Positions 1 through 6,773 of a stretch of DNA of 9,694 nucleotides are shown here, in pieces. Position numbers and translations under genes: made by a program. The notes below the pieces were generated by a model, which worked only from the letters and a program-made list of their open reading frames with translations, made no database searches and was not told the origin of the DNA. The stretch comes from Prosthecobacter sp. (GTDB lineage: Bacteria > Verrucomicrobiota > Verrucomicrobiia > Verrucomicrobiales > Verrucomicrobiaceae): assembly GCA_020216965.1 (NCBI GenBank), contig JAIWOJ010000037.1, positions 1-9,694 of the forward strand. The letters are read 5' to 3'. Within the stretch, counting starts at the first letter, position 1, and each line of letters opens with the position of its first letter.

Positions 1-1
1 G

Positions 2-328
2 ATCACAAACATTGAGGTGCCAGCCTTTGGGAATTTGCCTCTTATAGCGAAAGTTTCGCCGCCCGATTGAATGATAGCCTATGCCACGCACCCGCCTATT
101 GGCGAGCAGGAAGCTGGCATCGTAGGTTTCTGGATTGTCCACCTCGGGCGCCTTGCCCAGATAACGCATGTCTACAAAGGGGCCGTCCACGAGTTGCGGG
201 CGTGTTTCAAAATCGCGCCCGATACCTCCCCTGCTCGTTCGCTTCAATTCTAGTTTTTCACCTTGTGGCAGGCATTTTTCCATCTGGATTATCTCCAGGA
301 TTTGATGGAGCTGGTAAGGATAGTTCAT
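2..328 (-). CDS. Unrecognised protein X, 3' end beyond the left edge (partial)
   Basis: I translated this frame by hand. It stays open for 109 codons from the ATG at 328 to the window edge, so the C-terminus is missing. The protein begins MNYPYQLHQILEI and contains charged and aromatic stretches such as FVDMRYLGKAPEVDNPETYD and IPKGWHLNVCD. I see no signal peptide, membrane segment or catalytic motif, and I do not recognise the family. The gene looks real because its ATG overlaps the hsdS stop in an ATGA junction (325-328), and a strong GGAGG lies 7 bases upstream inside the end of hsdS. That arrangement points to translational coupling and to a job linked to the restriction system. It is not an HsdM N-terminus: it lacks the helical start expected of that family. 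An accessory protein of the hsd operon is the best inference; function unknown. Confidence 0.75.
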   Translation of the reverse strand, partial: MNYPYQLHQILEIIQMEKCLPQGEKLELKRTSRGGIGRDFETRPQLVDGPFVDMRYLGKAPEVDNPETYDASFLLANRRVRGIGYHSIGRRNFRYKRQIPKGWHLNVCD

Positions 329-1671
329 GATAAATCCTCCATTGTGGGGAAAAGCTGCTGCATGAGGCCTTTTTTGAGGGTCTTGAGGGCGTCTACTTTT
401 TTGGCTTGGACGGCGATTAGCTCGTCTAGGGAGGAAAGGCAGTCGGCGATGCGTGATTGCTCGGATTTATCGTGTGGGAGCGACAAGTAAATGTTTTGCA
501 TACGTGACGCGGAGATGCCCAAAACCTTTGCGCCTTGAGCTTCCTTCTGAATCTGAGTACGAATCAATGGAGATTTGAAAAGATGACCGCCAAAGCGCAA
601 AGCTATGCGGGAGCCAGTTGGACGTGCGAGAATTGTGTGCAGTCCAGAAACCATGCGCTCATGGTTCAAGTGCACAATCTCAATGCTTTTTCCGATATCT
701 TCCAAATCTTCAGATGCATCAGCAAAAATCATGTCTCCCTCGGCACAGAGGTTTACGTCTCTGACTACGCTAAGTTCGGATTCATTGATATATGGAACCA
801 TCTCCCTCGTGATATCGAAATGAGTCGAGAACTTGGTATGAATGTCGCCGTAATGAATGTTTTTCACAGAACCAGCTACATAGTTAAGTTTATCCCGTGA
901 TAGTGTGTTGTTGCCTTTGAAGGAATATACTTCACCCATCGGCACAGGTATCCACACCCCCTTCCCCTGAAACTCCGGAAAACGCAGTCGCGGCACGGTT
1001 TCGCCTTCTCGGGGGAAAAGCTGCTGCATCAGCCCTTTTTTATGGGTCTTGAGCGCGTCCAGTTTCCGGGCTTGGGCGGCGATCACCTCGTCCAGCGAAC
1101 TCAGGCACTCGGCGATTTTTTGTTGTTCGGCGGGGGATGGTGTCGGGATTTCGACACCGAAGAAGGTTTCCTTGCTGATGTTCAGCAAGCCATTGCTCCT
1201 CGCACCGCTTGTGATGTGGCGCTTTAGCTCCCTGCCATGCTGGTTCTGCTCGAAGCACTGCTGAAAGAATCCGTCGGAGTATCCTTTCTTGAGTCGGAAA
1301 CAGATGAAGACGTTTGGTACCGCGACTTCTCCCCATCCCTTCAATTGATAGACGCAGCCCTGCGGAAACTTGAGCGAGTTGCCTTTGTTGAAAACAAAGT
1401 CGCCATCCTTGACCAAGGTGTAGAGCTGATACTGATTGCCGGAGATGTCCCGCCCGAATTTCTCGGCCTGCGGAACGAAGCCAATCCCGGCGGAGATGCT
1501 GACTGGTATAAGCTTTCTTTCCCCGACTCGCTCCGTGACGGGCGTTGAGGCATCTTGAAGCGCGACTGGCTTCCACGCCTCCTCCCCCCGAAACTCCAGA
1601 AACCGGAGCTTTGGCACGAGCGCGGGCTTGGGCTCTTCCTTCGTGAGGGTGGTGTTCGGTTTACTTGTCAT
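325..1671 (-). CDS. hsdS: Type I restriction enzyme specificity subunit HsdS
   Basis: HsdS chooses the DNA target of a type I restriction-modification complex and binds HsdM and HsdR. The protein has 448 residues, a normal full length. It shows the classic two-fold layout. Target recognition domain 1 covers about residues 30-180, followed by a conserved helix at 181-220 with SSLDEVIAAQ and KKGLMQQLFP. Domain 2 covers about 235-403, followed by a second helix at 404-442 with SSLDELIAVQ and KKGLMQQLFP. The segments VPKLRFLEFRG (residue 19 on) and VPRLRFPEFQG (residue 226 on) repeat at the start of each half. A bipartite target is therefore expected, but its sequence cannot be read from this. 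The ATG at 1671 has a weak AGGAA 9 bases upstream. It follows dinD by 55 bases and overlaps gene X by 4 bases. Domain 2 is clearly more AT-rich than the rest, which suggests domain exchange. Confidence 0.96.
   Translation of the reverse strand: MTSKPNTTLTKEEPKPALVPKLRFLEFRGEEAWKPVALQDASTPVTERVGERKLIPVSISAGIGFVPQAEKFGRDISGNQYQLYTLVKDGDFVFNKGNSLKFPQGCVYQLKGWGEVAVPNVFICFRLKKGYSDGFFQQCFEQNQHGRELKRHITSGARSNGLLNISKETFFGVEIPTPSPAEQQKIAECLSSLDEVIAAQARKLDALKTHKKGLMQQLFPREGETVPRLRFPEFQGKGVWIPVPMGEVYSFKGNNTLSRDKLNYVAGSVKNIHYGDIHTKFSTHFDITREMVPYINESELSVVRDVNLCAEGDMIFADASEDLEDIGKSIEIVHLNHERMVSGLHTILARPTGSRIALRFGGHLFKSPLIRTQIQKEAQGAKVLGISASRMQNIYLSLPHDKSEQSRIADCLSSLDELIAVQAKKVDALKTLKKGLMQQLFPTMEDLS
336..340 (-). 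promoter_or_regulatory. Strong Shine-Dalgarno site of gene X
   Basis: The minus strand reads GGAGG here, 7 bases before the ATG at 328, inside the last codons of hsdS. It decides the start of gene X. It is the only canonical strong ribosome-binding site I found in the window; the other starts have weak sites or none. Confidence 0.7.
346..450 (-). repeat. hsdS conserved-region direct repeat, distal copy
   Basis: This stretch encodes the second conserved helix of HsdS. It aligns without gaps to 1012-1116 at an offset of 666 bases (222 codons). The first 18 bases (346-363) match the other copy exactly and the rest has diverged, partly by silent changes. Such repeats are known substrates for recombination that swaps specificity domains. 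Confidence 0.85.
1012..1116 (-). repeat. hsdS conserved-region direct repeat, proximal copy
   Basis: This is the partner of the repeat at 346-450. It encodes the central conserved helix between the two recognition domains, in the same orientation. The exact 18-base match is at 1012-1029. A second, shorter repeated block encodes the (P)KLRF/(P)RLRF segments near 969-1000 and 1590-1620. Confidence 0.85.
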
Positions 1672-1687
1672 ACGCGCTGATTCCTAA

Positions 1688-1716
1688 ATTGTCGAGAGAT
1701 TGGGCACGTTTGTAAA
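1688..1716 (-). promoter_or_regulatory. Candidate sigma-70-type promoter in front of hsdS
   Basis: On the minus strand TTTACA (1716-1711, five of six consensus bases) is followed after 17 bases by GACAAT (1693-1688, four of six). It lies in the 55-base gap between dinD and hsdS. Transcription from it would begin very close to the hsdS ATG, leaving an almost leaderless message. A separate promoter for the specificity and methylation genes is known in EcoKI-type systems. This is a pattern match only. Confidence 0.3.
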
Positions 1717-1726
1717 AATCGGAAGG

Positions 1727-2572
1727 TCATGCGTCTTCCAAGGTATCTGGGTTTTTTAATGCTTTTTTCTCGTCTGAGGTAAGGCGGCGCTCGACTTTTT
1801 TGACATCTTCGGCAGGCGGCAGGGTTTCCGGGCGGATACCTCGGTTGAGCAAAGTATCGCGCACGGCTTTGTTATTGGTAACATGTTCGTGGGAAATTTC
1901 CGGTTCACTGCCCATGTTATGAGCACGGGCGTTGTGGATGGTGATCTCGGTGGCGAAATCTTTGGCCTTGAGAATGATGGTGGGGGCAAAGTCGGCCAGC
2001 GGGCGGTTGTCGGGCACGCGCCATTGGGCTTTCATGGCTTGGGTGCTTTTGCCGAACAAGGCGTGATCACCTTTGCTACGGATGAGGGCAAAATCTTGAT
2101 TTCCACCGGTTTGTTCATAGATCAAGCAAGAGAGTTCTTTCTCGGTTTCGCTTAGCTTCTTCCGGGCCGATACCCGCTCGGCTTCAAGCAAGCGCTGCTC
2201 AATTAATTCCGCACGGCGTGTCTGAATAGCAAAGTAAGTCTGGGCAAAGGCGATCTCGAGCTTTCGGGGGTCTCCATTTTGCGCGATGAGATAGCAAGCA
2301 TAGCGCGAGAGCATGATGTCGTCGATTTCCCGCTGTGCTCCCGAGCCTAGGGTGACCATTTTCCTGACATCAGGAAAATGGTTCTCCACGATTTGCCCTG
2401 AGACCTCGCAAGCGGTTTTAGCCTTGCCAATCACCAGCAAAAAATTCTCCCACTTGGCGTAGCCCAGCAAGTGCTGCAAGTCGCGAGCAAGCCAGTATTC
2501 AATGCCGCCCTCGGTTTGTTGGGCGTGCCCTTCAAAGGTATTCGTTAACTGATGAATGTGTTGGGTCTCCAT
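1727..2572 (-). CDS. dinD: DinD-like DNA-damage-inducible protein
   Basis: The 281-residue protein matches the DinD family in length (E. coli DinD is about 274 residues) and in signature segments: YWLARDLQHLLGYAKWENF at 26-44, which resembles the Bro-N type of N-terminal domain; LSRYACYLIAQNGDP at 88-102; FGKSTQAMKAQW at 173-184; and a charged C-terminal tail. E. coli DinD is SOS-induced and takes apart RecA filaments; whether this protein does so is inference. The ATG at 2572 is 13 bases after the hsdR stop, so the two are surely co-transcribed, although no good ribosome-binding site is visible. dinD-like genes are often found in type I restriction loci. Here it sits between hsdR and hsdS, suggesting a link between restriction and the DNA-damage response. 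Residues 64-73 are encoded by a perfect inverted repeat. Confidence 0.92.
   Translation of the reverse strand: METQHIHQLTNTFEGHAQQTEGGIEYWLARDLQHLLGYAKWENFLLVIGKAKTACEVSGQIVENHFPDVRKMVTLGSGAQREIDDIMLSRYACYLIAQNGDPRKLEIAFAQTYFAIQTRRAELIEQRLLEAERVSARKKLSETEKELSCLIYEQTGGNQDFALIRSKGDHALFGKSTQAMKAQWRVPDNRPLADFAPTIILKAKDFATEITIHNARAHNMGSEPEISHEHVTNNKAVRDTLLNRGIRPETLPPAEDVKKVERRLTSDEKKALKNPDTLEDA
2355..2382 (-). repeat. Perfect 28-base hairpin inside dinD
   Basis: On the minus (mRNA) strand the arms are ACCATTTTCCTGA and TCAGGAAAATGGT, separated by only two bases (TG). All 13 pairs are perfect. It encodes residues 64-73 (NHFPDVRKMV), a conserved part of the protein, so it is compatible with the reading frame. 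A two-base loop is tight, so an RNA form would open the closing pairs; as DNA it could extrude a cruciform. There is no T-run, so it is not an intrinsic terminator. Confidence 0.8.
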
Positions 2573-2585
2573 ATAGATGCGCGGT

Positions 2586-5500
2586 TTAGGGCTGGTAGGC
2601 TCTCAAGCCTGAGATATCTCGGCCTTGAGCGCGTTTGGTAAGGAGGGGATGCAAATCATTCATAAGCGCGAGTTCGGCTTGGGTGCGGGCTTTCCAGCCA
2701 AGGTCGAGCGGGGCGAAGAGATCGCCGAGCTGGTCGGCATCGAAAATCATGCGGTCGAAGATGCCGTCCACGAAGGTTTGCAGAGTGGCAGGGGCGAGGC
2801 CATGCCTCTGCGCGATGGCACAGAGTTCGGCGGCGTTTTTCTCGGTCTTGAAGCGGGTGTAGCCCTCGCGGATGGCGGTCTCGCTGAGGCCTTCGCCCGC
2901 ATTCAGCGTGCCGATATAGGCAGCGATGTCCTCGCGCTCGTTCATGAATTTGGCATCCGAGCTAATGAGGCCGATGAGCTGCTCGCGGGTCATCTTCGAC
3001 CTGCCGGGACCTTTCTCCGAGAATTTGGCGATGAGGCCCATGATGTAGTCGTAATCAATGACGGCGGAGGCGAAGAGTACGAACTCGAAATCGATCTGAT
3101 CGACCTCCTCCTTGCCGGACTTGGCGTTACCCCCCTTGCCCTGCTGCTCTTTCAGCCGCTGGGCGGTCTCCAGATAGGCGCCTTTGAAACCGCGATGCTG
3201 CTCCTCTGGCAGCACGGCGGCTATGACTGCTTTGTCCTCGCCAGTGAGATCGGTGTATTGGTCGAGCTGGGTCTTGAGCCGCTGGACTTCCTTGAAGCGC
3301 TCGATAAACCCGACGCGGGCGGCATCGCCTTTGAGGTTGGCAACGTCGTCGGGGCGGATGTCGGTGCGTGTGCCGTCGAGTGTGCCTACCTGGGAGCGGA
3401 TGAACTCGTCCATTGCAGCCTTGGCCTTCCTGAGTTTTTCAATCACCACAGGAGCCTTGTCCACGAGCCAGATTTCCCGCGCCTGCTGACTGGTCTTCTC
3501 TCCGGAGAAGAGGGCGATGGCGGCATCCACCTCGGCCTGTTGCTGGCGGAAGTCGAGGATGTTGCCATAGGGCTTGGTGCCGTTAAGCACGCGGTTGGTG
3601 CGGGAGAAGGCCTGAATGAGGCCGTGGTGCCGCAGGTTCTTGTCCACGTAGAGCGTGTTCAGGTATTTGGAATCAAAGCCAGTGAGCAGCATATCCACCA
3701 CGATGGTGATGTCGATCTTCTGCGCGTGGGGGTAGTCGGCATTGGGCCACTGCTGGTCCTTTATGCGCTTCTGCACGTCCTGATAGTAGAGGTCGAACTC
3801 GCCGATCTTGTGGTTGGTGCCGTAGCGGGCGTTGTAGTCGGCGAGGATGCTTTTCAGCGCGGCTTTCTTCCGCTCAATTTCCTTCCGCTTCTTGTCGGCA
3901 TCCTCACCCGGCTCGATGGTGTATTCGCTGGATTCCTGATGAAGGTCTTCCTGGATTTGCTGCACGTCCTTGTTCCCCTCCGCAGGCGGAGAGAAGACGC
4001 AGGCAATATTCAGCGGGCGAAATTCGAGGTCGGCTTCGGTCTTCTCCTTTTGAATCTCGCCGAATAGCTCGAAATATTCGATGGCATCGCTGATGGACGC
4101 GGTGGCGAAGAGGGCGTTAAACTTGCGCCCGGCGGTGGCGGCGTCGTGCTTGGAGAGAATGGCCTCAATGACGGCGCGCTTGGCGATGCCTTCGCCGGGC
4201 TTGGGCGCTTTCTTGCCCGCTTCTTGCTTGGGCTTGAAGTAGTCTACATGAAAGCGGAGCACGTTCCCGTCCTCGATGGCGTGGGTAATGGTGTAGGCGT
4301 GAAGCTGCTTCTGGAAGAGGTCCTCAGTGGTGCGCATGGATGCGGTGGCGTCCTCGATCTTCTGGAGCGTGGCGTTGGCCTCAAAGATGGGCGTGCCGGT
4401 GAAGCCGAAGAGCTGGGCCTTGGGGAAGAAATCTTTAATCGCCTTGTGATTCTCCCCGAACTGCGAGCGGTGGCATTCGTCGAAGATGAAGACGATGCGT
4501 TTGTCCCTCAGGGCTTCGAGCTGTTCCTTGTATGTGGCTTGGCCGTTCTTGCTGCGCTGCTTGTTGCGCTTGCTGTTTTCATCCAGAGCGAGGCCGAGTT
4601 TCTGAATGGTGGTGACGATCACTTTATCCGCGTAGTCCTCGGAGAGCAGACGGCGGACGAGGGCGGCGGTGTTGGTGTTTTCCTCCACGCAGCCTTCCTG
4701 AAAGCGATTGAACTCCTCGCGCGTCTGGCGGTCGAGGTCCTTGCGGTCCACGACGAAGACGCACTTGTGGATGGAGTCGTTTTCCTTGAGCAGGGTGGAG
4801 GCCTTAAAGGAGGTGAGCGTCTTTCCGCTGCCGGTGGTGTGCCAGACGAAGCCGTTGCCGTTGTCGTCGTCGATGCACTTCACCATGTGCTGCACGGCAT
4901 AGACCTGGTAGGGCCGCATGATCATGAGCTTCTGCTCGCCGGCGAGCAGCACCATGTAGCGGCTGATGGTGCGGCCGAGATCGCACTTTTTCAGGAAGCG
5001 GTCGGCGAAGTCGTCGAGGTGGGTGATCTTCTTGTTGTCCTCGTCGGCAAACTCATAGATCGGCAGGAAGCGCTCGTCGGCATTGAAGGCGAAGTGGCGG
5101 GCGTTGTTGTTCGCGAAGTAGTAGGTGCGGTCGCGATTGCTGACGATGAAGAGCTGGAGGAAGCAGAGCAGCGTGCGGGTGTAGCCGTTGCCAGGGTCGT
5201 TCTTGTATTCGACGATCTGCTCCATGGCCCGGCGGGGATTCACGCCGAGGGTTTTGAGCTCGATCTGCACGCAAGGCACGCCGTTGATGAGCAGGAGCAC
5301 ATCGTAGCGGTGGTGGCTGTAGTCCGTGTTGATGCGGAGCTGGTTGACGACCTCGAAGGTGTTCTTGCACCAGTCCTTGAGGTTGACGAGGGAGTAGTTC
5401 AGCGGCGTGCCGTCGTCGCGGGTGAAGCTGTTGATGCTGCGGAGCGTTTTCGCGGCGGCGAAGACATCGGCGGTGACGATCTCATCCAGCAGGCGGGCGA

Positions 5501-5708
5501 ATTCGCCGTCTGTGAGGCGGACGCGGTTTAACTCCTCGAACTTCTCGCGGAAGTTCCGCTCCAGTGAGGCGCGGTCGGTGATGTCCGGGCGGTAGTCGTA
5601 TTTCAGGCCCTGGAGCCTGCCGATGAAGCCGGACTCGATGCCCTCTTCTTTGAGAACGGAATAAGGGCCGTCGCTAGGATACGGGTATTGGACTTCGGCT
5701 CGGCGCAT
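2586..5708 (-). CDS. hsdR: Type I restriction enzyme motor/nuclease subunit HsdR
   Basis: HsdR uses ATP to translocate DNA and cuts it when the complex meets unmodified sites. The 1040-residue length is typical. The N-terminal PD-(D/E)xK nuclease is intact: D136 in RYDVLL, ELK at 150-152, then the QxxxY motif Q164-Y168 found in RecB-like and HsdR nucleases. The superfamily 2 helicase follows: Walker A TTGSGKT at 291-297, DECH box at 410-413 in FIFDECHRSQFG, TGTP at 437-440, motif V around 672-690 (LLTGFDSKYLNTLYVDK) and motif VI QAFSRTNR at 699-706. The C-terminal part (about 780-1040) is helical and would bind the rest of the complex. The ATG at 5708 is the only plausible start, as the next Met is residue 252; no ribosome-binding site is visible. 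It is the first gene of the module, 96 bases after the ACT gene. All key motifs are present, so it is probably active if HsdM is available. Confidence 0.97.
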   Translation of the reverse strand: MRRAEVQYPYPSDGPYSVLKEEGIESGFIGRLQGLKYDYRPDITDRASLERNFREKFEELNRVRLTDGEFARLLDEIVTADVFAAAKTLRSINSFTRDDGTPLNYSLVNLKDWCKNTFEVVNQLRINTDYSHHRYDVLLLINGVPCVQIELKTLGVNPRRAMEQIVEYKNDPGNGYTRTLLCFLQLFIVSNRDRTYYFANNNARHFAFNADERFLPIYEFADEDNKKITHLDDFADRFLKKCDLGRTISRYMVLLAGEQKLMIMRPYQVYAVQHMVKCIDDDNGNGFVWHTTGSGKTLTSFKASTLLKENDSIHKCVFVVDRKDLDRQTREEFNRFQEGCVEENTNTAALVRRLLSEDYADKVIVTTIQKLGLALDENSKRNKQRSKNGQATYKEQLEALRDKRIVFIFDECHRSQFGENHKAIKDFFPKAQLFGFTGTPIFEANATLQKIEDATASMRTTEDLFQKQLHAYTITHAIEDGNVLRFHVDYFKPKQEAGKKAPKPGEGIAKRAVIEAILSKHDAATAGRKFNALFATASISDAIEYFELFGEIQKEKTEADLEFRPLNIACVFSPPAEGNKDVQQIQEDLHQESSEYTIEPGEDADKKRKEIERKKAALKSILADYNARYGTNHKIGEFDLYYQDVQKRIKDQQWPNADYPHAQKIDITIVVDMLLTGFDSKYLNTLYVDKNLRHHGLIQAFSRTNRVLNGTKPYGNILDFRQQQAEVDAAIALFSGEKTSQQAREIWLVDKAPVVIEKLRKAKAAMDEFIRSQVGTLDGTRTDIRPDDVANLKGDAARVGFIERFKEVQRLKTQLDQYTDLTGEDKAVIAAVLPEEQHRGFKGAYLETAQRLKEQQGKGGNAKSGKEEVDQIDFEFVLFASAVIDYDYIMGLIAKFSEKGPGRSKMTREQLIGLISSDAKFMNEREDIAAYIGTLNAGEGLSETAIREGYTRFKTEKNAAELCAIAQRHGLAPATLQTFVDGIFDRMIFDADQLGDLFAPLDLGWKARTQAELALMNDLHPLLTKRAQGRDISGLRAYQP
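4932..4949. repeat. 18-base perfect palindrome inside hsdR
   Basis: CTGCTCGCC is followed directly by its reverse complement GGCGAGCAG, with no spacer. It encodes the LLAGEQ segment near HsdR residue 256, just before the helicase core. By chance a palindrome of this length is uncommon in a window of this size, but GC-rich codon bias makes it less so. No role is known. Confidence 0.6.
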
Positions 5709-5804
5709 TTTGTGAAATGAAGCTTATGCTGCTAGAGTTTTTTGGCTCGCGCATCTGAGTAGCAAAGGGTGCATCGACTCAGTGCTTGGAGGGTATCGGA
5801 ATGC
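5709..5804 (-). other. Junction between the ACT gene and hsdR (intergenic)
   Basis: This 96-base gap separates the housekeeping cluster from the restriction module. It contains an interrupted inverted repeat: CTGAGT at 5755-5760 pairs with ACTCAG at 5777-5782, and flanking GCA/TGC can pair with one bulged base. No T-run follows on the minus strand, so it is not a convincing terminator. I found no good -35/-10 pair for hsdR. The A/T-rich stretch just before the hsdR ATG lacks a Shine-Dalgarno site. No tRNA or integrase attachment repeat is visible. Confidence 0.4.
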
Positions 5805-6293
5805 TCAGCGGGAAAGGTCCCCCTGGGTAAGCACGCGGAAGCCGGCTTTGGAGAGTGAGTCGGAGCCGATGTCCACATCGTCACAATGGACGGCGAGCAG
5901 GGGGAAGCCGCCGGGGCGCACGAGGAGGGCGTAGCAAAACTCGATATTGAGTTCGGCAGCCAACAGGCAGGAGAGGCAGTCGGCGAGGCGATGGCGGGAT
6001 TCGCTGAGTTCCACGACGATGATGCGGCACTCTGCATGAGGGATGCCGCGCTCGATGAAAAGCAGCCCTGCGCCCTCGGGATCACTCAAGATGAGGCGTA
6101 CGAGGGTCATCTCAGTGGTATCCTGCATGGAGATGCCAAGGATCTCGATAGAATGATCCTGCAGTAGCTTGGTGAGGGCCATGAGGGCACCGACACGGTT
6201 TTGGAGAAAGACGGAAAGCTGGCGAATGGCAGTGCCCTCAGGGCGTGTGGCTGGGGCGTTTTTCAGGGCGGGGGTCTCCTCAGGCATGGTCAT
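5805..6293 (-). CDS. Tandem ACT-domain protein, probably amino-acid-binding regulator
   Basis: The 162-residue protein has two ACT-like halves. The first (about 22-92) begins AIRQLSVFLQNRVGALMAL, the typical first strand and helix with the Asn-Arg-x-Gly ligand loop of ACT domains. The second (about 93-160) begins IIVVELSESRHRLADCLSCL and ends FRVLTQGDL. There is no catalytic domain, membrane segment or signal peptide. ACT domains bind amino acids or similar small molecules, so a cytoplasmic sensor or regulatory partner is likely; ligand and partner are unknown. Stand-alone double-ACT proteins of about this length are common. The ATG at 6293 is used; ATG at 6287 (Met3) is possible, and neither has a clear ribosome-binding site. 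It lies 30 bases after the preceding gene, probably in the same operon as mrdA. Confidence 0.85.
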   Translation of the reverse strand: MTMPEETPALKNAPATRPEGTAIRQLSVFLQNRVGALMALTKLLQDHSIEILGISMQDTTEMTLVRLILSDPEGAGLLFIERGIPHAECRIIVVELSESRHRLADCLSCLLAAELNIEFCYALLVRPGGFPLLAVHCDDVDIGSDSLSKAGFRVLTQGDLSR

Positions 6294-6302
6294 ACCGTGC
6301 CG

Positions 6303-6314
6303 CAGGCGCGCCTG
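6303..6314. repeat. 12-base GC palindrome before the ACT gene
   Basis: CAGGCGCGCCTG is a perfect palindrome in the 30-base gap between the two small genes, 10 bases upstream of the ACT start codon. It could be a hairpin or a protein site, or chance in GC-rich DNA. Confidence 0.35.
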
Positions 6315-6323
6315 TTGTGCAAA

Positions 6324-6749
6324 TCATCCTGCGGGACCGATGGCAGAGCGTGATTCATCAAAGAGGGTGACGCGCAGCGGTATGGTGGCTAGGGTGCGGC
6401 CGCCGCAGCCGACGGACCAGAGGTAAAGGCCGGGTTTTTCTACCCGCAGCCGCTGGAGGTTCATGACGATATTGCGCGTGACAAAAGGGACGAAGGCAGA
6501 GGGGAAGGCCACATCCACCACGGGCTCAAAAGGTGGCACTGTGTCCTGACCTGCAGGGTCCATGCAGCGGATCAAAAACGAGTGCCTGCCTGAATCTTGA
6601 GGCTCAAAGGTCAGGCGAACGACAAGGGCACAAGCGGGATGCACGACGGGGAACTCTCGTGCGCAAAGGGTATCGAAGGCACCGAGGATGCAGAGCTTGC
6701 CGGCATAGTCGGCCGCAGAATCACAGAGGGTGGCGAGCTGGACGGTCAC
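6324..6749 (-). CDS. Conserved protein of unknown function (DUF6941-like)
   Basis: This is a 141-residue protein with no signal peptide or membrane segment. The N-terminus VQLATLCDSAADYAGKLCIL and the following GAFDTLCAREFPVVHPACAL match what I remember of a small bacterial family annotated as DUF6941; the name is from memory. The rest alternates short hydrophobic and polar stretches, suggesting a beta-sandwich: LVVRLTFEP, HSFLIRCMD, NIVMNLQRLRV, and GLYLWSV near the C-terminus. No catalytic motif is apparent. The start is a GTG (6749-6747), chosen because the family begins just before VQLATLCD and the next Met is residue 62; no ribosome-binding site is seen. It lies 39 bases after mrdA and 30 bases before the ACT gene in the same direction, so all three are probably co-transcribed. 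Confidence 0.75.
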   Translation of the reverse strand: MTVQLATLCDSAADYAGKLCILGAFDTLCAREFPVVHPACALVVRLTFEPQDSGRHSFLIRCMDPAGQDTVPPFEPVVDVAFPSAFVPFVTRNIVMNLQRLRVEKPGLYLWSVGCGGRTLATIPLRVTLFDESRSAIGPAG

Positions 6750-6773
6750 GTGGGACGAGGTAAAGGTGAGCTG

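Noticed and set aside
67..490. Plus-strand open frames over gene X and the end of hsdS
   Set aside because: The minus strand carries a coupled gene with a strong ribosome-binding site and the conserved HsdS C-terminus, which explains this region better.
346..1116. CRISPR or transposon repeat
   Set aside because: Only two diverged in-frame copies exist, and they encode the known HsdS conserved helices.
1040..1576. 178-codon minus-strand frame overlapping hsdS
   Set aside because: It is out of frame with HsdS, Arg-rich and without recognisable motifs; a shadow of the hsdS coding sequence.
2625..5531. Two long plus-strand open frames (480 and 461 codons) opposite hsdR
   Set aside because: They are antisense shadows of GC-rich hsdR codons, with Val/Gly/Glu/Leu-rich composition and no family signature, while the minus frame has all HsdR motifs.
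2586..5708. Type III Res subunit or a solitary helicase
   Set aside because: The N-terminal nuclease with ELK and QxxxY, the length, and adjacent hsdS identify a type I HsdR.
5755..5782. Terminator or SOS-type operator between the ACT gene and hsdR
   Set aside because: The inverted repeat has a long loop and no T-run, and it does not match CTGT-N8-ACAG.
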